From contig NZ_JAHCKL010000016.1 in NCBI RefSeq assembly GCF_026125785.1, positions 1 through 64,000 of the forward strand: 64,000 bases of DNA, written 5' to 3'. The notes below the pieces were generated by a model. It was not told the origin of the DNA. It did not search any database and worked only from the letters and a program-made list of their open reading frames with translations. Position 1 is the first letter of the stretch, and every line of letters begins with the position of its first letter. A program made the translations under genes and the position numbers. This document shows positions 17,795 to 24,954 of the stretch, piece by piece. The DNA is from Hydrogenophaga sp. (GTDB lineage: Bacteria; Pseudomonadota; Gammaproteobacteria; Burkholderiales; Burkholderiaceae_C).

Positions 17795-20700
17795 TCAGGC
17801 GGCCCGAGCCATCGCCGAAGACTCCCCTGAGCGCCGCCAGCGTGCCAGCAGTGCCTCACGCTGGGTGCGCACCGCCGCCAGGTTGCGCTCCTTCACGTGG
17901 CCAAAGCCCTTGATCTGCTCGGGCAGGCGGGCGATATCCACCGCCAGAGCATGGTTGAAGGTATTGAGACCGCCGACGAGCTGTTCGATGTCGGCGCGGT
18001 ACTGGGCGATCAGGGCACGCTCGGTCCGGCGCTCTTCGGTACGGCCGAAGACGTCCAGAGCGGTGCCACGCAGGCCCTTGAGGCGAGCCAGCAGGCGGAA
18101 CACAGTGAACATGAATGGTCCATAGGGCTGCTTGACCAGTTCGCCGCGCGCGTTCTTCTTCGCCGTGAGCGGTGGCGCCAGATGCACCTTGAGCTTGAAG
18201 TCACCTTCGAACTGGCTGGCCAGGCGGGCGTGGAACGCCGGGTCGCTGTGCAGACGCGCAACCTCGTACTCGTCCTTGTAGGCCATGAGTTTGAAGAGGT
18301 TGCGCGCCACCGCCTCACTCAGCACCGTCTTGCCCATCGCCGCTTCGATGGTCTGCACCCGCGTGACAAAGCGTTCGTACGCGTCGGCGTAAGCGGCATT
18401 CTGGTAACCGGTCAGGAACGCCACTCGACGTGCCACGAGGTCGTCCACCGATTCGCGCTTCCTGAACTGGATCACCTGCTCGCCGCCGCGACTCCAGAGC
18501 GCCTCCACGGCCTTGAGGTCGTGCGCGGCACGGCGGCCCCACTCGAAAGCGGCCTTGTTCTTCTCGACCTGCACCGCGTTCAGCTCCATGGCACGCATGA
18601 GGGCGTCCTGGCCCAGCGGAATCCAGCCACGCTGCCACGCATAACCCAGCATCATGGGATTGGTGTAGAGGCTGTCGCCCATCAACCGGGTGGCAGCGGT
18701 CTCGGCGTCGAAGACACCCACGGCCTCATGGCCCAGGTTGCCGACCAGCGCGTCCACGCAGGCCTGGGCAGGGTTCTGCCAGTCGGGGTTGCGCACGAAT
18801 GCCGCGGTCGGCGTCGCGTTGGCGTTGAGCGCCACGTGGGTGCGGCCCGCGCGCAGGCGTTGCCAGGTCTCCTTGTGCGCGCTGACGATGGGGTCACAGC
18901 CCAGGATCAGGTCCGCCGAGGCCGCCGACACCCGCGTGGTGCGGATATCTTCCTGCCGCGCACCGATGATGACGTGGCTCCAGGTGGCCCCGCCTTTCTG
19001 CGCCAGACCCGCCGCGTCCTGGGTCACGATGCCCTTGCCTTCCAAGTGGGCGGCCACGCCCAGCAACTGGCCGATGGTAATGACCCCGGTGCCGCCGACG
19101 CCAGCAACGATCACGCCCCAGGGCTCGGCGGCCAGTGTCGGCAGCGTCGGCAGGGGCAGGGCGCCGCCGGTCCACTCGGCCTTGGCGCCCTCTTTCCTGC
19201 CCTGCTTGCGCAGTTGTCCGCCCTCCACGGTGACAAAGCTCGGACAGAAGCCTTTGACGCAGGAGAAGTCCTTGTTGCAGGTGCTCTGGTTGATGGTGCG
19301 CTTGCGGCCAAATTCGGTCTCCAGCGGCTCCACCGACAGGCAATTCGACTGCACGCCGCAGTCTCCGCAGCCCTCGCAGACCAGTTCGTTGATGACCACG
19401 CGCTTGTCCGGCTCGGCCATGGTGCCGCGCTTGCGACGACGACGCTTCTCCGTGGCGCAGGTCTGGTCGTAGATGATGACGGTCGTACCCTTGATTTCGC
19501 GGAACTCGCGCTGCACGGCGTCCAGGGTGTCGCGGTGCAGAATGGCGATGCCCTCCGGAAGGCCGTTCACGCCGTCGTACTTCTCCGGTTCATCGGTGAC
19601 GATGGTGATCTTCACCGCACCTTCGGCACGCATGCTCTGCGCGATCTGCACCACGCTGTGCCCTTCGGGGCGCTCACCCACCTGCTGTCCTCCAGTCATG
19701 GCCACGGCGTCGTTGTAGAGGATCTTGTAGGTGATGTTCACACCCGCAGCGATGCTCTGACGGATCGCCAGCAGTCCACTGTGGAAATAGGTGCCGTCGC
19801 CCAGGTTGGCGAACATGTGCTGGTCGGTGCTGAAGGGCTGCTGGCCCATCCAGGGCACGCCCTCGCCGCCCATCTGGGTAAAGCCGACGGTGGCGCGGTC
19901 CATCCAGATGGTCATGAAATGGCAGCCAATGCCGGCCATGGCCCGCGAACCTTCGGGCACCACGGTGCTGGTGTTGTGCGGACAGCCGGAACAGAACCAG
20001 GGCTGGCGCTCTGCGCCGGCCACGCCCTGCGTGAGCAGCGTCTGCAGGGACTGTTCCTGCGCGTTCAGGATGGCGAGTTGCGCATCGATGCGCGCCATCA
20101 CGTCCTCGGGTACGTGACCCATCTTCTTGAGCCGCTTGGCGATGGCCCGCGCGATGATGGCCGGCGACAGATCGGCGTTGGCGCGCAGCAGCGTGCGCGC
20201 ACTCGGGTTGGGCATGGACCACTCGCCGCCGCTGAAATCACCCTCGGCCTCCTCGAACTTGCCCAGCACGTTGGGGCGCACGTCAGGGCGCCAGTTGTAG
20301 AGCTCTTCCTTGAGCTGGTACTCGATCACCTGGCGCTTTTCCTCGACCACGAGGATCTCGCGCAAACCGGTGGCGAACTCGCGCGTGATCTGCGCCTCCA
20401 GCGGCCAGACCACGGCCACCTTGTGCAGGCGCAATCCGATGCGGCGGCAGGTCTCATCGTCGAGACCCAGATCCAGCAGGGCCTGCCGGGTGTCGTTGTA
20501 CGCCTTGCCGCTGGCGATCACGCCAAAGCGGTCGTTCGGACCCGCGATGACGTTGTGGTTGAGGCGGTTGGCGCGGATGTAGGCCAGGGCGGCGTACCAC
20601 TTGTGGTCGTACAGGCGCGCCTCCTGGTCCAGTGCGTGGTCCGGCCAGCGGATGTGCACGCCGCCCGGCGGCATCTCGAAGTCCGGGATCACGATGTTCA

Positions 20701-21391
20701 CATGCTCAGGGTCGATCAAGGTGGTCGCACTGGACTCGACGATCTCCTGGATGGTCTTCATGCCGGCCCAGACGCCGCTGAAGCGGCTCATGGCAAATGC
20801 GTGCAGCCCCAGATCGAGAATTTCCTGCACCGTGGCGGGGAAGAACACCGGCAGGCCGCATGCCTTGAAGATGTGATCGCTCTGGTGAGCGGCGGTGGAA
20901 CTCTTGGCAACGTGGTCGTCGCCGGCCACGGCGATCACGCCACCCAGAGGGCTGGTGCCGGCCATGTTGGCGTGCTTGAACACGTCCGAACAGCGGTCCA
21001 CGCCAGGGCCCTTCCCGTACCAGATCCCGAACACGCCGTCGAAGCGATTGGTGCCCGGGGGCGCAAAGCCCAGTTGCTGCGTGCCCCAGAGTGCGGTCGC
21101 CGCCAGTTCCTCGTTCACGCCCGGCTGGAACACGATGTTCTGCGCCTTGAGGTAGGGCGCGGCCTTCTGCAGGGCCTGGTCGTAGCCGCCGAGCGGAGAG
21201 CCCCGGTAGCCGCTGATGAAGCCCGCCGTGTTGCGGCCCTGCAGCGCATCGCGCTGACGCTGCAGCATGGGCAGCTTGACCAGGGCCTGCACCCCGCTCA
21301 TGAAGGCACGCCCATGCTCGAGGGCGTATTTGTCATCCAGCGTGACGGTTTCCAGCGCGCGGCGGATGTGTTCGGGCAGCGGGGCATTCAT
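17795..21391 (-). CDS. Fused indolepyruvate:ferredoxin oxidoreductase
   Basis: Single-chain 2-oxoacid:ferredoxin oxidoreductase of 1198 residues that decarboxylates aryl-pyruvates from aromatic amino acids to acyl-CoA, reducing ferredoxin. Regions in order: N-terminal pyruvate-oxidoreductase-like domain (SGYRGSPLGGYDQAL), a thiamine-pyrophosphate site (about 520-565: NLGDGTYFHSGLLAIR then ILYNDAVAMTGGQ), a Cys cluster for Fe-S (CEGCGDCGVQSNC and later STCNKDFSCVKGFC, about 670-715), and a gamma-type domain (GVIVAGVGGTGVITIGQLLG). The fused single-chain type is typical of proteobacteria, unlike the two-subunit archaeal IorAB. Divergent from an Lrp-type regulator at 21579, which probably controls it. 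Substrate preference is inferred. Confidence 0.92.
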   Translation of the reverse strand: MNAPLPEHIRRALETVTLDDKYALEHGRAFMSGVQALVKLPMLQRQRDALQGRNTAGFISGYRGSPLGGYDQALQKAAPYLKAQNIVFQPGVNEELAATALWGTQQLGFAPPGTNRFDGVFGIWYGKGPGVDRCSDVFKHANMAGTSPLGGVIAVAGDDHVAKSSTAAHQSDHIFKACGLPVFFPATVQEILDLGLHAFAMSRFSGVWAGMKTIQEIVESSATTLIDPEHVNIVIPDFEMPPGGVHIRWPDHALDQEARLYDHKWYAALAYIRANRLNHNVIAGPNDRFGVIASGKAYNDTRQALLDLGLDDETCRRIGLRLHKVAVVWPLEAQITREFATGLREILVVEEKRQVIEYQLKEELYNWRPDVRPNVLGKFEEAEGDFSGGEWSMPNPSARTLLRANADLSPAIIARAIAKRLKKMGHVPEDVMARIDAQLAILNAQEQSLQTLLTQGVAGAERQPWFCSGCPHNTSTVVPEGSRAMAGIGCHFMTIWMDRATVGFTQMGGEGVPWMGQQPFSTDQHMFANLGDGTYFHSGLLAIRQSIAAGVNITYKILYNDAVAMTGGQQVGERPEGHSVVQIAQSMRAEGAVKITIVTDEPEKYDGVNGLPEGIAILHRDTLDAVQREFREIKGTTVIIYDQTCATEKRRRRKRGTMAEPDKRVVINELVCEGCGDCGVQSNCLSVEPLETEFGRKRTINQSTCNKDFSCVKGFCPSFVTVEGGQLRKQGRKEGAKAEWTGGALPLPTLPTLAAEPWGVIVAGVGGTGVITIGQLLGVAAHLEGKGIVTQDAAGLAQKGGATWSHVIIGARQEDIRTTRVSAASADLILGCDPIVSAHKETWQRLRAGRTHVALNANATPTAAFVRNPDWQNPAQACVDALVGNLGHEAVGVFDAETAATRLMGDSLYTNPMMLGYAWQRGWIPLGQDALMRAMELNAVQVEKNKAAFEWGRRAAHDLKAVEALWSRGGEQVIQFRKRESVDDLVARRVAFLTGYQNAAYADAYERFVTRVQTIEAAMGKTVLSEAVARNLFKLMAYKDEYEVARLHSDPAFHARLASQFEGDFKLKVHLAPPLTAKKNARGELVKQPYGPFMFTVFRLLARLKGLRGTALDVFGRTEERRTERALIAQYRADIEQLVGGLNTFNHALAVDIARLPEQIKGFGHVKERNLAAVRTQREALLARWRRSGESSAMARAA

Positions 21392-21547
21392 GGTTCATGT
21401 CTCCGGTTTGGGACGGATCGCTTCGTGGGCGCGTCGTGTTCACAAAAAGGGCGTGCGCGCGGGTAGGTGCACACGCCCAGTGTGGCGCACAGTGTATGCC
21501 CGGGACGTTGACAGGTGTTTGCTTTTGATGCGCATTTTCCCCATCAC

Positions 21548-21562
21548 AAAGAATAATTCTTT
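21548..21562. promoter_or_regulatory. Perfect 15-bp palindrome, candidate Lrp-type operator
   Basis: AAAGAATAATTCTTT is a perfect inverted repeat (7-1-7), centred 24 bases before the regulator start and 164 bases before the oxidoreductase start. A TTGACA hexamer lies at 21508-21513. Lrp/AsnC proteins bind AT-rich dyads, so this is a natural autoregulatory site; binding is inferred. Confidence 0.55.
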
Positions 21563-21578
21563 CTAAAATCTCTGGATT

Positions 21579-22088
21579 ATGGAAACACTTGATAAGTTTG
21601 ACATCGCCATCCTGCAAGAACTGCAAAACGACGGCCGTCTGACCAATGCGGAACTGGCCCAGCGCGTGGGCCTGTCGGCCGCGCCATGCTGGCGTCGGGT
21701 GAGGGCGCTGGAAGAAGCGGGCTACATCCGCGGCTACCGCGCCGAGATCGACCGCGAAAAGATCGGCCTGGGTGTGCTGGCCTTCGTGCGGCTCGACGCT
21801 GACCGCAACAGCGGCGACGTGGCGCGCAGCCTGGAAAACGCCATCCGCCGTATTCCGGAAGTCGTGGCCTGCCACTACATCAGTGGCTCGGGCACTTTCG
21901 AGCTGCAGGTGGTCAGCCGCGACCTCAACCATTTCAGCCAGTTCGCGCGCGAGGTGCTGCTCAACCTCCCGCACGTCAAGGACCTGCACACCAGCTTTTC
22001 ACTGGGCGAGGTGAAGGCAGGAAGTGCACTTCCGTTGTCCCACCTGTTAAGCGGAAGTTCGAACACGGCAAAAGGTGGCCGAACTTGA
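21579..22088 (+). CDS. Lrp/AsnC-family transcriptional regulator
   Basis: 169-residue regulator with an N-terminal helix-turn-helix (LDKFDIAILQELQNDGRLTN then ELAQRVGLSAAPCWRRVRAL) and a C-terminal AsnC-type ligand-binding/oligomerisation domain (about 65-150). It is divergent from the indolepyruvate oxidoreductase gene, the usual layout for a local regulator responding to aromatic or branched amino acids. The palindrome at 21548-21562 lies in its promoter region. The C-terminal 18 residues (LSGSSNTAKGGRT end) are an ordinary short extension. Confidence 0.93.
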   Translation: METLDKFDIAILQELQNDGRLTNAELAQRVGLSAAPCWRRVRALEEAGYIRGYRAEIDREKIGLGVLAFVRLDADRNSGDVARSLENAIRRIPEVVACHYISGSGTFELQVVSRDLNHFSQFAREVLLNLPHVKDLHTSFSLGEVKAGSALPLSHLLSGSSNTAKGGRT

Positions 22089-22290
22089 GAGGTTTTTGCA
22101 TCCGCCTGTCCGTGATTTTTAACCGTTGATTAACAAAGTGGCCGTAAGTTGTTGAAATGTGTGCGATTTTTCCGACCCCTAAACTTGCTGGGAAACAGGC
22201 CTTTTCGTAACATCACGGCGTCATTCACCGGTGGGCCGTGTACCGGAAAGTGCTCAACCCCTCAATCTGCTCCTCCTGGAAGGAAACGTC

Positions 22291-22881
22291 GTGAAAAAAG
22301 CCCTGCTGCTCTCCTCTGCCCTGGCCATGGCCCTGGCTGCTCCGCTGATGGCTTCGGCCGAATCGCAATTGGTGACCGGCGCCGGCTCGGCCACCGCACG
22401 CCTGGATTTCCGTGTGGTCATCCCCCGCGTGCTGTTCCTGGGTGTGGGCACTGGCGCTGCCGGCCTGACCACGAACACCACCATCGACACCGTGACCTTC
22501 GACTACACCGGCAACCCGGCTGCCGTCGGCACCGGTGCGGCCGCCAGCACCATCACCGGCAACGTGGTGCCGGTGCGCGTCATCGGCAACAACGGCCAAG
22601 TGAGCCTGGTGGCCTCGACCACGGGCGCCTTGACCAACGCCACGGCCGACACCATTCCCTGGTCCGAGATCACCGCCACCACCAGCCTGGCCGCCCTGCC
22701 CAGCCCGGTGATTCCCAACACGGGCACCGGCACCGGCAGCAACGTGACGCTGTCTTCCGGCACCAAGATCACCGACCGTTCGGCCAACTGGACCTTCAGC
22801 TACGCCAACTCGGGGGTTGTGGCACCCGGTACCTACGGCACCACCAACGGCCGCGTCACCTACACCGCCTCAATGCCCTGA
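22291..22881 (+). CDS. Exported fimbrial-subunit-like protein (subunit A)
   Basis: First gene of an unusual surface-assembly cluster. It starts at GTG 22291, preceded by a strong GGAAGGA ribosome site at 22278-22284; 196 residues. Signal peptide KKALLLSSALAMALAAPLMASA, cleavage near ASA|ES. The mature protein has no cysteine and is rich in Thr, Gly, Ala and Val in alternating beta-strand patterns, starting with ATARLDFRVVIPRVLFLGVG. It shares NAT(S)ADTIPWSEIT and the C-terminal SYANS...PGTYG...GRVTYT with the next gene product, so the two are paralogues. Strand pattern and C-terminal GTY-GRVTYT resemble subunits of chaperone-usher pili. An intrinsic terminator follows. Exported subunit role is inferred; no family name recognised. 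Confidence 0.72.
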   Translation: MKKALLLSSALAMALAAPLMASAESQLVTGAGSATARLDFRVVIPRVLFLGVGTGAAGLTTNTTIDTVTFDYTGNPAAVGTGAAASTITGNVVPVRVIGNNGQVSLVASTTGALTNATADTIPWSEITATTSLAALPSPVIPNTGTGTGSNVTLSSGTKITDRSANWTFSYANSGVVAPGTYGTTNGRVTYTASMP

Positions 22882-22900
22882 GGCGGGTCGCACCGCCTGC

Positions 22901-22932
22901 AGCCCCGGCGCCACTGGAGCCGGGGCTTTTTT
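22901..22932 (+). terminator. Intrinsic terminator between subunit genes A and B
   Basis: Stem AGCCCCGGC / GCCGGGGCT (9 bp) with a 9-base loop, followed directly by six T. It comes 19 bases after the subunit A stop and before subunit B. Partial read-through would make subunit A much more abundant than the rest, as in several pilus operons. Confidence 0.85.
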
Positions 22933-23030
22933 CACACGGAGCCGCGTGGAAGTGGGTTCCGTGATTTCCGGGGCCTCCATTCGTGAAATTACCCCCTGGA
23001 GTTGCTCGCTCCGCAAGCCACAATGCCCCC

Positions 23031-23666
23031 ATGACACGCCGAGCCCCCACTCCCACCCTGCGCCAGTTGGCTGGCGCTTGCCTGGCGGCGCTGTGCCTGG
23101 CCGACATGGCGGCGGCACACGCCTGGTCACTGACCATGACGGCGGCCTCGCGCCGGGTGTTTCTGCATGTGGGCAATGGCACGCTGGATGCCACCAATGG
23201 CACCGTCAATCTGGTGCAGGTGACCGTGCCAGCCACCGCCATCGGCAACGGCCTGGCACAGGGCATGACCAGCAACAGCACCCAGGCCAACAGCCTGTAT
23301 GGCGACAACTACGCCACGTGCCCGACGCCGTCCACCCAACTCATGATCGGTGCCTCGTACCGGCGCAGCAACGCATCCAACGGTCCGGCCAGTGCCACTC
23401 TGAGCGTCACCTCCCCTCCGAGCCTGAGCAACGCCAGCGGGGACACAATTCCCTTCACCGAAATCAGCTGGACCGTGTCGGCGCCTGGCAGCAGCGTACC
23501 CAATGTGATCCCGGCCGGCACCTTCAGCGGCGGAACCCAGACGCTGGCCACCGTGCCGGCAAACACCTACATCGAGAACTGCCACACCTACAGCTACGCG
23601 AACAGCGAGGTACGTGCGGCAGGCACCTACAACGGCAGGGTGACGTACACCCTGAGCAGCCCATGA
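23031..23666 (+). CDS. Exported fimbrial-subunit-like protein (subunit B)
   Basis: 211 residues from ATG 23031. Signal peptide RQLAGACLAALCLADMAAAHA. Mature part is a Thr/Ser/Asn-rich beta protein with two cysteines (YATCPTP and IENCHTY) that can form one disulfide. It shares NASGDTIPFTEISW and the C-terminal YSYANSEVRAAGTYNGRVTY segment with subunit A, so it arose by duplication; it may be a minor or tip subunit. Its stop overlaps the start of the next gene (ATGATG). Function inferred from paralogy and neighbours; no family name recognised. Confidence 0.7.
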   Translation: MTRRAPTPTLRQLAGACLAALCLADMAAAHAWSLTMTAASRRVFLHVGNGTLDATNGTVNLVQVTVPATAIGNGLAQGMTSNSTQANSLYGDNYATCPTPSTQLMIGASYRRSNASNGPASATLSVTSPPSLSNASGDTIPFTEISWTVSAPGSSVPNVIPAGTFSGGTQTLATVPANTYIENCHTYSYANSEVRAAGTYNGRVTYTLSSP

Positions 23667-24124
23667 TGCCCTGGCGCCGGTTCCTGGCCGCGGCGCTCGC
23701 GGCACTCGCTGCGGTGGGCGCGCAAGCCAATCCCCATCGGCTGGACGACTCGCTCAGCCACACGGTGCCGCCCAATGTGCAGATGCAATGGCGCCCGGTG
23801 CCGCCTGGCCAGTCCGACGCCGGTGGCATGGAGGCCTGGTTGCGCGTCAATATCCGCATCGACACCCGCGACTGGGTGGGCCGCAGCGGCCGTATCTACA
23901 TGGTGCTCGCCCGCGACCAGGCGTCCACCATCGAAGCCGTATGGACCTCCCAGGGCCGGCTGCAGGCCGGCCGGCTGCTGTCGGGCGAGCGGGCGCTGGT
24001 GTACGCGGGGACCATTGCGGGTACCACGCTGGAGGACCAGCTGCAGGTGCGCCTGCGCTCCGGCGCCGACTGGCAGAGCGCCAGCCGCCGCCTGAATTTC
24101 CATTTCGAACTGGACGTGGACTGA
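23663..24124 (+). CDS. Small exported protein of the surface-assembly cluster
   Basis: 153 residues from ATG 23663, overlapping the subunit B stop; a second ATG follows immediately. Signal peptide RRFLAAALAALAAVGAQA. The mature part is a compact beta-rich protein without cysteine (VNIRIDTRDWVGRSGRIYMV, then LQVRLRSGADWQ and LNFHFELDVD). No family recognised. Position between the subunits and the chaperone-like gene, and its overlap with subunit B, imply it acts in the same assembly. It could be a minor pilin or accessory lectin-like component. Confidence 0.7.
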   Translation: MMPWRRFLAAALAALAAVGAQANPHRLDDSLSHTVPPNVQMQWRPVPPGQSDAGGMEAWLRVNIRIDTRDWVGRSGRIYMVLARDQASTIEAVWTSQGRLQAGRLLSGERALVYAGTIAGTTLEDQLQVRLRSGADWQSASRRLNFHFELDVD

Positions 24125-24132
24125 CAGCACGC

Positions 24133-24954
24133 ATGACCGACCCAACGATGTCCCGCCACGGCCGGTATCTGCGCTCCTGCGGCACGGCCTTTCTGCTCGC
24201 GACTCAGGCGGCACTGGCGCAAGCCCAGGGCTTCGCGGCCTACATCACACCACCGCGCTTCGAGGTGCAGGTCGCTCCTGGCCAGAACCTGCGCCAGGTG
24301 GTCGAAATCCAGCACGTCGGTTCGCAGAAGGGCCTGTACCGCGTCTACACCAACGACTGGTCGTTTCTGCCGGACAACTCCGTCGCATTCAGCGACGCAC
24401 TGGCACCCGACAGCTGCCGGCCCTGGGTGGCCGTGGAGCGGCGAGAACTCACCATCGAACCCGGCGCGCGCTACCGGTACCGGTTCGAGATCGCGCCGCC
24501 ACCGGGGACGCCAGCGCGCGAATGCCGTTTCGCGCTGATGATTGAAGGCCTGGAGCCTGCGCGCCTTCAAGGCGATCTCAACTTCCCCGTCGGGGGCCGC
24601 ATCGGCGTGATCGTGTATGCCACGGTGGGGGATGCCGCGCCCCGGCTGGACATCGTCGCGCGACGTGTGTCCACCATCAACGGCAAGCCCACCGCTGTCG
24701 TCGATGTGCGCAACAGCGGCAACGCCCACGGGCGCCTGGAGGGCTTCGTCAATGGCACCGATGCCAGCGGCGCGCGCCTGGAAATGGCGCCCGCCGACCT
24801 GCCCATCCTGCCGGGCGAGACGCGTTCCATCGCCATCGTCCCGCTGGCCGAAGAAGGCAAGCCCGCGCCCGAGGTCCGCTTTCCCTTGACGGTCAAAGGC
24901 AACCTGGAATGGGGCAGGAACCGTCTTCCGCTGGACGCGAGTTTCGCCCCATGA
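24133..24954 (+). CDS. Periplasmic pilus-chaperone-like protein
   Basis: 273 residues from ATG 24133 (a second in-frame ATG is at 24148). Signal peptide GTAFLLATQAALAQA. Two Ig-like domains follow: about 34-165 (ITPPRFEVQVAPGQNLRQVV, then RELTIEPGARYRYRFEIAPP with cysteines 95 and 131 placed to pair) and about 168-270 (LDIVARRVSTINGKPTAVVD, LPGETRSIAIVPL). This is the layout of FimC/PapD-type chaperones, which donate a strand to pilus subunits in the periplasm, though the sequence is divergent. Stop overlaps the start of the outer-membrane gene (ATGA). Chaperone role is inferred from domain layout and neighbours. Confidence 0.68.
   Translation: MTDPTMSRHGRYLRSCGTAFLLATQAALAQAQGFAAYITPPRFEVQVAPGQNLRQVVEIQHVGSQKGLYRVYTNDWSFLPDNSVAFSDALAPDSCRPWVAVERRELTIEPGARYRYRFEIAPPPGTPARECRFALMIEGLEPARLQGDLNFPVGGRIGVIVYATVGDAAPRLDIVARRVSTINGKPTAVVDVRNSGNAHGRLEGFVNGTDASGARLEMAPADLPILPGETRSIAIVPLAEEGKPAPEVRFPLTVKGNLEWGRNRLPLDASFAP

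Noticed and set aside
17897-21466. Very long plus-strand open frame opposite the indolepyruvate oxidoreductase
   Set aside because: Shadow frame; the minus-strand protein has full catalytic motifs, the plus-strand one none.
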